Shown piece by piece: positions 34,943 through 44,236 of a stretch of 64,000 nt of DNA. The position numbers and the translations under genes are program-made. The DNA is from Lachnospiraceae bacterium (GTDB lineage Bacteria > Bacillota > Clostridia > Lachnospirales > Anaerotignaceae), in contig JAHZEA010000008.1 of NCBI GenBank assembly GCA_019422065.1, forward strand, positions 1 through 64,000, written 5' to 3'. Under the pieces are notes generated by a model. It did no database searches. It saw only the letters and a list, made by a program, of their open reading frames with translations, and was not told the origin of the DNA. Every line of letters starts with the position of its first letter. Position 1 is the first letter of the stretch.

Positions 34943-35884
34943 ATGGGATATACCAATAACAGAGTATATGAAAAAAGCGTTGCCAATATTTCGGTTGTGA
35001 ATTTTAAAATTGTTTGGGGCAACAAAGAGGAAAACCTCAGACGAATATGCGATTATGTAGACTGCCTTGCAAGGCGGGGCAGTGATATTATAGTATTTCC
35101 TGAAACAGCGCTGGTGGGTTACGAAAATGAGCGCGATGTTAAAGAGAGAAAAGATAAAATGCAGGTGCGTCTGGCAGAGCCTGTTCCCGGCCCAAGCTCA
35201 AATAAAGTGGCTGAGCTCACAAAAAAATACGGCGTTTATGTTGTTTTTGGTATGACGGAATTAGGAGATGACGGTGAGGTATATAACACAATAGCAGCAT
35301 GCGGACCGGAAGGTGTAATAGGTAAATACAGAAAAATTCATCTTCCAAAAGAAGAAGTACTGTGGGCAAGACGCGGAAAAGACCCGCTTATTATTGACAC
35401 TCCATGGGGCCCGGTATGTGTAGGTATATGTTACGATTCTTATTTTTTCCCAGAGGTTATAAGATATGCAAGGGCAAAAGGCGCAAGGCTTTATCTTAAC
35501 CCGACTATTGTATGCAAAGAAGAAGTTCCGGGAGATATGTGCAGGGTAACTCTTGAGGCAAACGTTATAGCTAACAATATATTTATAGCCAGTGCAGGTG
35601 TTGCTGGAAAAGGTGCGTATAACTTTGGTGTTGGCGGAAGCAGTATAATTGGACCTTCTACGCATATAAGCGATATACATTATTATGCCGGCAAACCTTT
35701 CCATGCAGAAGGCGGCGATGAGGAAGAAGCATTTACGGCAACTGTTGACCTTTCACTTGCTGATAATGTTTCGGATTGGAATCTTTATATGAAAAATGAT
35801 GAAATAAATGCCACAGACTGGAGACCTGAACTTTATGTTCAGTGGTATAAAGAAATATTAGATGACCCTAATTGGGGAAAATAA
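34943..35884 (+). CDS. Carbon-nitrogen hydrolase (nitrilase superfamily)
   Basis: A 313-residue amidase-type enzyme. The Glu-Lys-Cys catalytic triad is clear: FPETALVG near 51-58, YRKIHLPKE near 129-137 and VGICYDSYFFPE near 159-170. The superfamily cleaves C-N bonds in nitriles, amides, carbamoyl and N-acyl compounds; Cys-Tyr-Asp after Gly-Ile is amidase-like. It follows the symporter by 16 bases in the same transcript, so it probably hydrolyses what that transporter brings in. A terminator follows 6 bases after its stop. Confidence 0.9.
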   Translation: MGYTNNRVYEKSVANISVVNFKIVWGNKEENLRRICDYVDCLARRGSDIIVFPETALVGYENERDVKERKDKMQVRLAEPVPGPSSNKVAELTKKYGVYVVFGMTELGDDGEVYNTIAACGPEGVIGKYRKIHLPKEEVLWARRGKDPLIIDTPWGPVCVGICYDSYFFPEVIRYARAKGARLYLNPTIVCKEEVPGDMCRVTLEANVIANNIFIASAGVAGKGAYNFGVGGSSIIGPSTHISDIHYYAGKPFHAEGGDEEEAFTATVDLSLADNVSDWNLYMKNDEINATDWRPELYVQWYKEILDDPNWGK

Positions 35885-35890
35885 TTAATA

Positions 35891-35928
35891 AAAACCACGG
35901 CAGCAGTAATGCTGACCGTGGTTTTTTT
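35891..35928 (+). terminator. Terminator of the symporter-amidase operon
   Basis: AAAACCACGG and CCGTGGTTTT flank a CAGCA..TGCTG inner helix, followed by TTTTTTT. A strong intrinsic terminator. Confidence 0.92.
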
Positions 35929-36951
35929 GTGTGCAGAAATTTTTAGATGTATTATAAAATGTTTGGTTTACTTATATGGAAAGTTATAATTAAAAATAAG
36001 AATTTTTAATTAATCATAAGAATTAGTTTTGATGCAATAATTCCATTAATTACTTAAATGCAAATTTAATTTTTTAAAATGCTTTATTTTAAAGCACAAA
36101 AAGTAAAGGAAGACTATTTACTAAAGTCTTAATTTATGAAAAATTTCTGATAAGGCTTAAAAATTTTTTGTTTAATAAATTTTAAAATGCTTATGTTCTT
36201 AATTGATAACTCGTTATTAATAACGGAATAAAACCGTAATATTTGTAAACACAAATAGAAATATACCTTTATAAATTTCGAAATCAGTTTATGCCGCAAA
36301 AAGTGCATTATAAGCAATATTATTGGATATTGCGGCACAAGTTCCAATTAATTGCAGTAATAAGCAATGTTTATAAAGAAATAAAAGAGCATAAAAAAGT
36401 AATTTTTGTATTTTATTAATATTTTAATATATTTTAACATAATTTAATATAGAAATATTTTTCATTTTTCAGTATTTATGTAAAAGCTAAATTAATTATG
36501 ATATATGAAAAAAAATATAAAAAATAATTGAAAAAATTCAAAAAATATGCTATATTAATATCAATAATTTTTATTGTCCGTAATTAAGTTGTAAAAACGT
36601 ACTAATTTAATCTATTTTTAATCGATTTTTTGACGGTTTTTGACAAATGAAAAAATTTTTAGTGTATATGTGGAAAACGTGATGTGTAATGTCTGCATAT
36701 AGCTTAAAATATAATTTAATTTTCTTGTATACCAACTCATTACTTGTAAGCCATAATGTTTTTTATCGGGGATAAGTCTTTCATTTTCAATCAATTAAAT
36801 ATTATTAAGTAATAATTAGATATACATATTTGGGGTTTATGTATTAATAAAGTTAATAGATTATGAGTTTTATAATTGAAGAAATTATATGTGACCATAA
36901 TTTATTATATATTAATTATTAATTAATTATATTTTCAAAAGGGGGATTTTT
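35929..36951. other. Long AT-rich non-coding region
   Basis: About 1 kb with no supported gene on either strand. The one clear structure is an inverted repeat at 36292-36337: TGCCGCAA and TTGCGGCA, 30 bases apart, much more GC-rich than its surroundings. A TTGACA at 36640-36645 has only a poor -10 match 17 bases on (TGTATA). The region must hold the promoter and leader of the peptide transporter operon. Confidence 0.55.
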
Positions 36952-38535
36952 ATGAAGCATTTCAAAAAGGCAATATCGTTAGCATTAACGGTAGCAATGT
37001 TTTTGAGTTTAACCGCTTGCGGTTCTTCCGGCAGCACATCTGGAAGTGCTACAGCATCAGGTTCTTCTGCTACCAGTGGGAAGGATTCATTAATTATGGG
37101 CTATACGAAAGAGCCTGACTCTGTTGCTCCTGGCGCAGATTCTAAAACTAATGCGCAGATGGTTGTTGCTATGCTTCATGACTGTCTTGTTGGCAAAGAC
37201 CCTGCTGACCAGTCAGTTATAGTTCCGTCTATTTCTGATGAATGGAGCTTTAATGAAGACGGTACCGTGCTTACAATGCATATCCGTGATGATATTAAAT
37301 TCCATGACGGAACACCACTTACAATGGACGATATTCTCTTCTCACTTTCTTATGCTACACAGCAGGGACTTAACTCAAGCGGTGCCAGCATACTTCAGAG
37401 CTGGGAAGACGCAGGTGATAATAACCTTAGATTAACACTTGCTTATCCATATAAACCAATTCTCCAGATACTTGCAACACCTGGTTTTTCAATTATTTCT
37501 AAAGCTACATACGAAAAATGCCAAGCTGACGGTTCAAACTTCGGTATGATTGAAAACGGAACAGGTGCTTATAAACTTGTAAGCTGGACAACAGGAGATA
37601 AAATGGTTCTTCAGTCTTATGATGAGTGGCACAGAGGAACCCCAGAAATTAAAAATGTAGAAATTAAACTTTGTTCAGATGAAACATCAGGCGGACTTAT
37701 GATTGAAAACGGAGAGCTTGATTTCTTCATCGGTATGAACAGTGCTGATAAAGCTCGTTTCCAGAGCAATGAAAACCTTACTATAGTTGACGCGCCTTCA
37801 GCTGGTACATATGTTATAGCAATGAACCTTCAGGAAGGTCCTTTCGCAGATAATCTTGCACTTAGAGAAGCAGTTGCATACGCTATCAACCGTGAAGAAA
37901 TACTTCAGGGCGGTATGAACGGCGTAGGTGAAGTAACACCTGGCCCTATAACACCTGGCTACTTTGGTTTTGTTGAGGGATTTGAACCTTATCCTTATGA
38001 CCCAGAAATGGCTAAACAGAAACTTGCTGAGGCAGGATACCCAGATGGTATTGATGTAAGCTTTAAAACAGCTTCTGACTCATGGTATTCAAACCCATCA
38101 CAGGTTATAGTTGAACAGCTTCGTCAGGTTGGTATTAGATGTAATCTTGAAATTATGGAGCGTGCTCCATTCCTTCAGGAAACACAGGAACAGCTTGATT
38201 ATGAGATGTGCTACTATATGACATGGGGCGACTTCCCAGATGCTGACCCAGTTATGTGGGGTAAATTCCACAGCGAATGTATCGGCAAACAGATGCAGAA
38301 CTTTGCTGGTGTAAATGACCCTGCAGTTGATGAGCTTCTCCTTAAAGCACGTACATCATTAGATGATAATGAACGTTTAGAGTGTTATAAAGAGCTTGCT
38401 GAAATGAATAAGGAAAATGTATGGTATCTTATGATTTTAACTTCTTTCAACTCAGTTGTTATAAATAAGAACCTTCAAAATGTTGTTCCTATTCCTTCAG
38501 GTTACTATAATCCTGCTTTCTATTCGTGGAGCTAA
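36952..38535 (+). CDS. Peptide-type ABC transporter substrate-binding lipoprotein
   Basis: A 527-residue extracellular lipoprotein of the SBP_bac_5 (OppA/DppA) family. Signal peptide with lipobox LTAC, so Cys23 is lipidated; a Ser/Gly-rich linker follows to about residue 45. Conserved segments include WSFNEDGTVLTMHIRDDIKFHDGTPL (split about 98-123) and LREAVAYAINREEI near 305. It binds a peptide or similar ligand for the permease encoded next. A stable hairpin after the stop codon (38572-38601) may protect this part of the mRNA and allow excess of the binding protein. Confidence 0.94.
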   Translation: MKHFKKAISLALTVAMFLSLTACGSSGSTSGSATASGSSATSGKDSLIMGYTKEPDSVAPGADSKTNAQMVVAMLHDCLVGKDPADQSVIVPSISDEWSFNEDGTVLTMHIRDDIKFHDGTPLTMDDILFSLSYATQQGLNSSGASILQSWEDAGDNNLRLTLAYPYKPILQILATPGFSIISKATYEKCQADGSNFGMIENGTGAYKLVSWTTGDKMVLQSYDEWHRGTPEIKNVEIKLCSDETSGGLMIENGELDFFIGMNSADKARFQSNENLTIVDAPSAGTYVIAMNLQEGPFADNLALREAVAYAINREEILQGGMNGVGEVTPGPITPGYFGFVEGFEPYPYDPEMAKQKLAEAGYPDGIDVSFKTASDSWYSNPSQVIVEQLRQVGIRCNLEIMERAPFLQETQEQLDYEMCYYMTWGDFPDADPVMWGKFHSECIGKQMQNFAGVNDPAVDELLLKARTSLDDNERLECYKELAEMNKENVWYLMILTSFNSVVINKNLQNVVPIPSGYYNPAFYSWS

Positions 38536-38571
38536 TATAAGGATAAAATATAATCTGATATAAAAATAAAT

Positions 38572-38601
38572 TTTGACAAGCGGAAAATTCCGCTTGTCAA
38601 A
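38572..38601 (+). other. Intercistronic stabilising hairpin
   Basis: TTTGACAAGCGGAA pairs perfectly with TTCCGCTTGTCAAA around AA, in the 143-base gap between the binding-protein and permease genes. No T-run follows. Similar hairpins (malE-malF type) protect upstream mRNA from decay or partly stop transcription. Confidence 0.7.
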
Positions 38602-38678
38602 TTATTAAATAGGGTTAACAAAGATATACGATAATATAACAGTGCGGATAATTTGAACAGAACGAAAGGACATAGCTT

Positions 38679-39641
38679 ATGGTAAAGTTTATTATTAAAA
38701 GGTTATTAATGCTCATACCGGTTCTGTTAGGTATATCATTTATTCTTTTTTCCATCATGAACTTAACACCTGGTGATGCGGCAACGCTTCTTTTGGGAGA
38801 CAGTGCTACTCCTGAAGCTGTAGAAACTCTTAGGCAACAGTTGGGATTAAACGGGGGATTCTTTGAGCGTTATTTTAATTACATAGGAAATATTATATTT
38901 CATGGTGATTTCGGTTTTTCTTATCGTACCAAAAACCCTGTATTTGACGAAATTTTCATAAGATTCAGCTATACAGTAAGGCTTGCTTTTACAGCTATTG
39001 CTATTTCATCTATATTAGGTGTTCTTCTTGGTATAGTTTCAGCTATCAAGCAGTACAGCAAAACAGATAATATAATTACAGCAATAACTTTAATACTTAC
39101 ATCCATGCCGGATTTCTGGCTCGGACTTATGCTTATCATTCTTTTTTCTGTTAAGCTTGGAGTTCTTCCAATTTCAGGAGCAACTTCGTGGAAACACTTT
39201 ATTCTGCCCGGCTTTACTGCCGCGGCCAATTATTTGGCAAATACTATCCGAATGTCGCGCTCTTCCATGCTTGAAGTATCAAGAATGGATTATATAAGAA
39301 CGGCTCGAGCAAAAGGTGTTCCGGAAAGAGATGTTATATTTAAACATATATTCAAAAATGCTCTTATGCCTATAGTTACACTTGTTGGTGTAAACATGGG
39401 CTGGCAGCTTGGCGGAACAATTATTATTGAACAGGTATTTGGTATACCTGGAATAGGTTCTCTTATGATTCAGTCCATAAGGCTTAAGGATATACCTATT
39501 GTTATAGGCTGCGTTATGTTTATTGCAACTCTTTCATCAATAATAAACCTTGCAACGGATATATTCTACGCTTACATAGATCCACGCTTACGTGCTCAAT
39601 TTGTAACAGCAAAGAAAAAGGCGGTGAAGTCTAATGGCTGA
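38679..39641 (+). CDS. ABC transporter permease, DppB/OppB type
   Basis: A 320-residue membrane protein with about six helices. N-terminal MVKFIIKRLLMLIPVLLGIS and the EAA-loop-type segment RTARAKGVPERDVIFKHIFKNALMPIV near 206-232 are typical of DppB. It forms the pore with the next permease. GAAAGGA precedes the ATG; it overlaps the next gene by 8 bases. Confidence 0.94.
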   Translation: MVKFIIKRLLMLIPVLLGISFILFSIMNLTPGDAATLLLGDSATPEAVETLRQQLGLNGGFFERYFNYIGNIIFHGDFGFSYRTKNPVFDEIFIRFSYTVRLAFTAIAISSILGVLLGIVSAIKQYSKTDNIITAITLILTSMPDFWLGLMLIILFSVKLGVLPISGATSWKHFILPGFTAAANYLANTIRMSRSSMLEVSRMDYIRTARAKGVPERDVIFKHIFKNALMPIVTLVGVNMGWQLGGTIIIEQVFGIPGIGSLMIQSIRLKDIPIVIGCVMFIATLSSIINLATDIFYAYIDPRLRAQFVTAKKKAVKSNG

Positions 39642-40542
39642 AATTTCTTTAAACAGAAACAAAATTGATGAAGCTACAGGTGAAGTTAAAAGAAGAGGCC
39701 AAATAGCTTCTATTTGGTTCAGATTTAAAAAGAATAAGCTTGCTTTGGCAGGATTAATAATATTTGCAGCGCTTGTTATTATAGCGTTTATTTCACCCCT
39801 TATACTTGATTATGAAACTGATATTATTACTCAGGAAATATCAAATAGATTTCAAGGTCCAAGTCTTGAACATCTTTTTGGTACTGACCAGTTTGGTAGA
39901 GATATATTTAAGAGAATACTTTGGGGTTCAAGAACATCTATGTTCGTTGGTATCGGTGTTGTTGCAATTTCCCTCGGCGGCGGTGCAATTATAGGTTCCA
40001 TTTCAGGATACTATGAAGGCAGTATTGCAGATAACGTTTTAATGCGTTTATGCGATATGTTCCTTGCTATTCCTGGTACTCTCCTTGCTATAGCACTCGT
40101 TTCAGCTTTTGGAAACAGCATTCCTAACCTTATGCTGGCTTTAGGTATAAGTACAATGCCTAAAATGTCAAGAATTGTTAGGTCTTCGGTTCTTTCACTT
40201 AAAAACCAAGAATTTGTTGAAGCTGCAATCAGCTGCGGAACAAGTGATGCCCGTATTATGTTTAGGCATATACTGCCTAATGCTGTAGGCCCTATGATAG
40301 TTGAAGGCACATTATCAGTAGCACGAAGCATTATTTCCATTGCTTCAATGAGCTTTATCGGTTTGGGTATTCAACCACCTAATCCTGAGTGGGGCGCTAT
40401 GCTTTCAGAAGCAAAAACACAGATGATAAACTATCCGTATCTTGTATACGCACCTGGTTTTGCTATCGTTCTTACAGTTATGTCATTAACTCTTATTGGT
40501 GACGGTTTAAGAGACGCTTTGGATCCAAAAATGAAAAACTGA
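39634..40542 (+). CDS. ABC transporter permease, DppC/OppC type
   Basis: A 302-residue membrane protein with a cytosolic N-terminal stretch and about six helices. HLFGTDQFGRDIFKRILWGSR near 85 is a DppC hallmark, and FVEAAISCGTSDARIMFRHILPNAVGP near 194-220 is the ATPase-contact loop. Translation is coupled to the upstream permease by the 8-base overlap. Confidence 0.94.
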   Translation: MAEISLNRNKIDEATGEVKRRGQIASIWFRFKKNKLALAGLIIFAALVIIAFISPLILDYETDIITQEISNRFQGPSLEHLFGTDQFGRDIFKRILWGSRTSMFVGIGVVAISLGGGAIIGSISGYYEGSIADNVLMRLCDMFLAIPGTLLAIALVSAFGNSIPNLMLALGISTMPKMSRIVRSSVLSLKNQEFVEAAISCGTSDARIMFRHILPNAVGPMIVEGTLSVARSIISIASMSFIGLGIQPPNPEWGAMLSEAKTQMINYPYLVYAPGFAIVLTVMSLTLIGDGLRDALDPKMKN

Positions 40543-40561
40543 TACGAGAGGGGATATAGCC

Positions 40562-41539
40562 GTGGATGATGAAAAATTATTAGATATTAGAGGTTTATAT
40601 ACACAATACGATACAGATGATGACGTTGTTTACGCGGTAAACAATTTGTCACTTTCTCTTAGCAAAGGAAGAACTTTAGGCCTTGTTGGCGAAACTGGTG
40701 CAGGTAAAACAACAACATGCCTTAGTATACTTAGACTGCTTCCTGATAAAATAGGTAAAATAACATCTGGCGAAATTTATTTTAATGGAAAAAATCTGCT
40801 TGACTTACATGAAGAAGACATGCGTCAAATCAGAGGAAATGATATTGCCATGATTTTCCAAGACCCGTTATCAAGCCTTAATCCTGTTTATACAGTTGGT
40901 ATGCAGATAGGTGAAGCGCTTAAATATCATGGTATATACAAAAATGAAAAAGAAATTGACAAAAGAGTAGAAGAAATGCTGGAGCTTGTTGGTTTGCCTA
41001 AAGAAAGAAAAAATGACTATCCACATCAATTTTCAGGCGGAATGAAGCAAAGGGTTGTTATAGCTATGGCTCTTGCCTGCGAACCTAAGCTGCTTTTGGC
41101 TGATGAACCTACAACTGCTCTTGATGTTACAATTCAGGCTCAGGTTCTTAAGCTTATGAATGACCTTAAGGAACACCTTAGTACATCAATGATTCTTGTT
41201 ACTCATGACCTTGGAATAGTTGCGGAAACTTGCGAGGATGTAGCTGTTATGTATGCCGGTTCTATAATAGAAAAAGGCAGTGCCGAAGATATATTTAATG
41301 GTGATAAACATCATCCTTACACAGTAGGATTATTTGCTTCTATACCAAACTTGAAAGTAAAAACAAGACGTCTTAAACCTATTGATGGATTAATGCCGGA
41401 CCCGGCTAATTTGCCTAAAGGCTGCACCTTCAGCCCAAGATGCCCACATTGTATGGATATTTGTAAAACTGAAGAACCTCCGTGTATTATGATGGGCGGA
41501 GAGCATATGATAAAATGCCATCTATTCACATCAAAGTAA
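40562..41539 (+). CDS. ABC transporter ATPase, DppD/OppD type
   Basis: A 325-residue ATPase with Walker A GETGAGKTT near 44, Q-loop MIFQDPLSSLNPV near 96, signature FSGGMKQR near 157, Walker B LLLADEPTTALD near 177 and switch THDLG near 216. The C-terminal oligopeptide-transporter motif has Cys residues (GCTFSPRCPHCMDICKTEEPPC, two short pieces about 282-303) as in proteins that carry an Fe-S cluster or metal there. It starts with GTG 40562, with GAGAGGGG upstream. Confidence 0.94.
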   Translation: MDDEKLLDIRGLYTQYDTDDDVVYAVNNLSLSLSKGRTLGLVGETGAGKTTTCLSILRLLPDKIGKITSGEIYFNGKNLLDLHEEDMRQIRGNDIAMIFQDPLSSLNPVYTVGMQIGEALKYHGIYKNEKEIDKRVEEMLELVGLPKERKNDYPHQFSGGMKQRVVIAMALACEPKLLLADEPTTALDVTIQAQVLKLMNDLKEHLSTSMILVTHDLGIVAETCEDVAVMYAGSIIEKGSAEDIFNGDKHHPYTVGLFASIPNLKVKTRRLKPIDGLMPDPANLPKGCTFSPRCPHCMDICKTEEPPCIMMGGEHMIKCHLFTSK

Positions 41540-41557
41540 GGAGGCTGGTTTTTAATT

Positions 41558-42505
41558 ATGAGCGATTTAATTTATACAGAAGGCTTAAAAAAGTATTTTA
41601 AAACGCCGTCAGGAATGCTTCATGCTGTTGATGATATAAATCTCAGAATACCGGAAGGAAAAACTCTTGGAGTTGTTGGTGAATCTGGCTGCGGAAAATC
41701 AACTCTGGGAAGAACTATAATTCGTCTTATAAACGCAACAGAGGGAAAAGTTTATTTTGAAGGTAAGGATATAAATACATTTGATAAAAAGCAGCTTAAG
41801 CATTTTCGTAAAGATGCTCAGATGATATTTCAGGACCCGTATTCTTCAATAAATCCGCGTATGTCTGTGGCACAGATTATTGCTGAGCCAATGATAGTGT
41901 GTAAAACAGAAAAAGACAGCAAGGCAAGAGAACATAAGGTTAAAGAACTGATGGATATAGTTGGTTTGGCACCTCGTTTTTATAATGCTTATCCTCATGA
42001 GCTGGACGGCGGAAGAAGACAGAGAATTGGTGTAGCAAGAGCATTAGCTCTTAACCCTAAATTTATAGTTTGTGATGAGCCTGTTTCTGCTCTTGACGTT
42101 TCCATTCAGGCACAGATATTGAATTTGCTTATGGATTTGCAGGAAGAAAGAAACCTTGCCTATATGTTTATTACACATGACCTTAGCGTTGTTAAGCACA
42201 TAAGCCAAAGAATAATGGTTATGTATTTAGGTGAATGTATAGAGCAGTCTGAAACAGATGAGCTTTATGAAAACCCATTGCACCCTTATACAAAAGCGCT
42301 TCTTGACGCCATACCTATTCCTGAAATTGGTGCTAAAAAGCAGCAAAACATTATTAAAGGTGAGGTTAAAAGCCCAATAGACCCTGCTCCGGGATGCCGC
42401 TTTGCTCCAAGATGCCCTTATGCTAAACCTGAATGTCTTGAGGGTAAAATTAAGGAAGTAGAGGTTTCTCCAAATCATAAAGTTTCTTGTATATTATATT
42501 ATTAA
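41558..42505 (+). CDS. ABC transporter ATPase, DppF/OppF type
   Basis: A 315-residue ATPase paired with the DppD-type one. Walker A GESGCGKST near 42, Q-loop MIFQDPYSSINPR near 88, Walker B FIVCDEPVSALD near 168, switch THDLS near 207. The ABC signature reads LDGGRRQR instead of LSGGQ, with Asp for the usual Ser that contacts the ATP gamma phosphate; such variants occur in a subset of peptide-transporter ATPases. C-terminal Cys motif GCRFAPRCPYAKPEC near 283. A terminator follows. Confidence 0.94.
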   Translation: MSDLIYTEGLKKYFKTPSGMLHAVDDINLRIPEGKTLGVVGESGCGKSTLGRTIIRLINATEGKVYFEGKDINTFDKKQLKHFRKDAQMIFQDPYSSINPRMSVAQIIAEPMIVCKTEKDSKAREHKVKELMDIVGLAPRFYNAYPHELDGGRRQRIGVARALALNPKFIVCDEPVSALDVSIQAQILNLLMDLQEERNLAYMFITHDLSVVKHISQRIMVMYLGECIEQSETDELYENPLHPYTKALLDAIPIPEIGAKKQQNIIKGEVKSPIDPAPGCRFAPRCPYAKPECLEGKIKEVEVSPNHKVSCILYY

Positions 42506-42516
42506 ATAATTAAAAC

Positions 42517-42550
42517 AAAACAATCATGTCGAAATGGCATGATTGTTTTA
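42517..42550 (+). terminator. Terminator of the peptide transporter operon
   Basis: AAAACAATCATG pairs with CATGATTGTTTT around TCGAAATGG. It ends in TTTTA. It separates the transporter from the amidohydrolase, which may still be reached by readthrough. Confidence 0.8.
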
Positions 42551-42670
42551 GTAATATAGTAAATTGTATAAAAAAAGTATTTAAATTTAATATATAAGCT
42601 TAAACTTTATGCAAAATAAGATATAAAAGTTATGTTTATTATTTGTATTTCTAAAAGAGGTGCCGGAAAT

Positions 42671-43942
42671 ATGAAAGCATTTAAAGTTAAAAAACTGTAT
42701 GACGGAAACTTAGGTACTTATTTTGATAATTGTGTTGTTGTAGTTAACGGAGAATATATAGAAGAAATACTTTCATTAAATGAGTTTGAGACATATAAAA
42801 TTTATAATAATATTGATGTACTGGACTATTCTCAATATTACATGATGCCAGGCCTTATAGACTGCCATGTGCACTTAATGATTCCCGGAAACAATACATT
42901 AGGAGAATACATAGCAAATGAATGGAGTGATGGAGAAATAAACATTATGGCGTATAGAAATGCCATGGAAGCATTGCGTCATGGTGTTACATCTATGAGA
43001 GATTGCGGCTCTATTAATTATGCGGCAATTAATGTCCGCAAAGCTATAGCTAACCAAAATATAGTAGGGCCGGATATACTATCCTGCGGAGCGCCGCTTA
43101 CATGCACAGGCGGTCATTGCCATTATATGGGTGGAGAAGCAGATGGGCCTTGGGAAATTAGAAAAAAAATTCGTCAGCAGCAAAAAGCTGGGGCTGATTT
43201 TGTAAAATTAATGGGTACTTATGGCGGTACAATAGGAATTACAAAAACTCTCACATTCAGCGATGAAGAATTAATGGCTGCTGTTGATGAAGCACATTTA
43301 AGAGAGCTTAAAATTGCTGTTCACAGCTGCACATTTGAAATGACAGAGAAATTATCAAAAATTGGTGTTGATACAATAGAGCATGCGGTAATGTGTCCGT
43401 CGGACTGTTCCAAAAATATATTGGATGATGAAACTGCAAAGAGAATGGCAAGCAAAAATATATATGCAACATATACTATATGCTGTGTTAAAGGTGAGAT
43501 ACACCGTCTTGAAAAATTGATAAAATCCAATTTAGCTACTGACAGTGACAAAAAGGCATATGAAAGCAATGTAAACTATGATAATTTGGTAAATGAAAGT
43601 TTTAGATTTCAAATGGAAAGAAATGTGCCTTATGTGATAGGAACTGATGCAGGTTGGCGTGCGGCTGATTTTAAAAGCAGCTTTTATGACAATCTTTGTG
43701 TAATGCAAGATGATGGCGCCAAAAGCATTGATTTAATACATGCTTCTACACTGCGCGGCGCCAAAGCCCTTGGTATAGACAGCAAAACTGGCTCTATAGA
43801 GAAAAATAAATATGCGGATATACTTTTGCTAAAAAAAGACCCGGCTGACAGTATGGCGGAGGCAATTAAAAATCCTGATGTGGTTATAAAAAAAGGAAAT
43901 TTTGTTGTAGAAAGGGCATTGAACTTAATGCTTAATTATTGA
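42671..43942 (+). CDS. Metal-dependent amidohydrolase (prolidase/imidazolonepropionase-like)
   Basis: A 423-residue cytosolic enzyme of the amidohydrolase superfamily. Metal ligands visible: GLIDCHVHLMI near 65 (HxH), a candidate carboxylated lysine in FVKLMGTYGG near 178, IAVHS near 218, TIEHAV near 238 and GTDAGW near 333. Such enzymes cleave dipeptides (Xaa-Pro type), cyclic amides or other C-N bonds. It follows a peptide ABC transporter, so an imported dipeptide or amide is a reasonable substrate. ATG 42671 has AAAGAGGTG upstream; an in-frame ATG at 42632 has no ribosome site. Confidence 0.88.
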   Translation: MKAFKVKKLYDGNLGTYFDNCVVVVNGEYIEEILSLNEFETYKIYNNIDVLDYSQYYMMPGLIDCHVHLMIPGNNTLGEYIANEWSDGEINIMAYRNAMEALRHGVTSMRDCGSINYAAINVRKAIANQNIVGPDILSCGAPLTCTGGHCHYMGGEADGPWEIRKKIRQQQKAGADFVKLMGTYGGTIGITKTLTFSDEELMAAVDEAHLRELKIAVHSCTFEMTEKLSKIGVDTIEHAVMCPSDCSKNILDDETAKRMASKNIYATYTICCVKGEIHRLEKLIKSNLATDSDKKAYESNVNYDNLVNESFRFQMERNVPYVIGTDAGWRAADFKSSFYDNLCVMQDDGAKSIDLIHASTLRGAKALGIDSKTGSIEKNKYADILLLKKDPADSMAEAIKNPDVVIKKGNFVVERALNLMLNY

Positions 43943-44012
43943 TAAAAGTCTGCAAACAGATATGTAAACTGGTAGTTTATATTTGAATAATTTAAAAGAA
44001 ATATGAATTTTC

Positions 44013-44061
44013 AAAAAGCCTTTTAATTGTATTGTAAATGTATGATTAAAAGGCTTTTTTT
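44013..44061 (+). terminator. Terminator after the amidohydrolase
   Basis: AAAAAGCCTTTTAAT pairs with ATTAAAAGGCTTTTT around a loop, ending in TTTTTT. Confidence 0.88.
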
Positions 44062-44236
44062 AAATTAAGTAAATTAAACTGGTGAAATATGTAAAAAATT
44101 ATTTTATGTTTATGTGACTATTAACATTAAATTGTGCTGCTTAAAATAATTAGATGTATAGCTCTTGTATCATTTTGTCCGATATGGTAGAATAAAGATA
44201 AATTTTATAATTTGTTTTTATTTTTGGAGGTATAAT

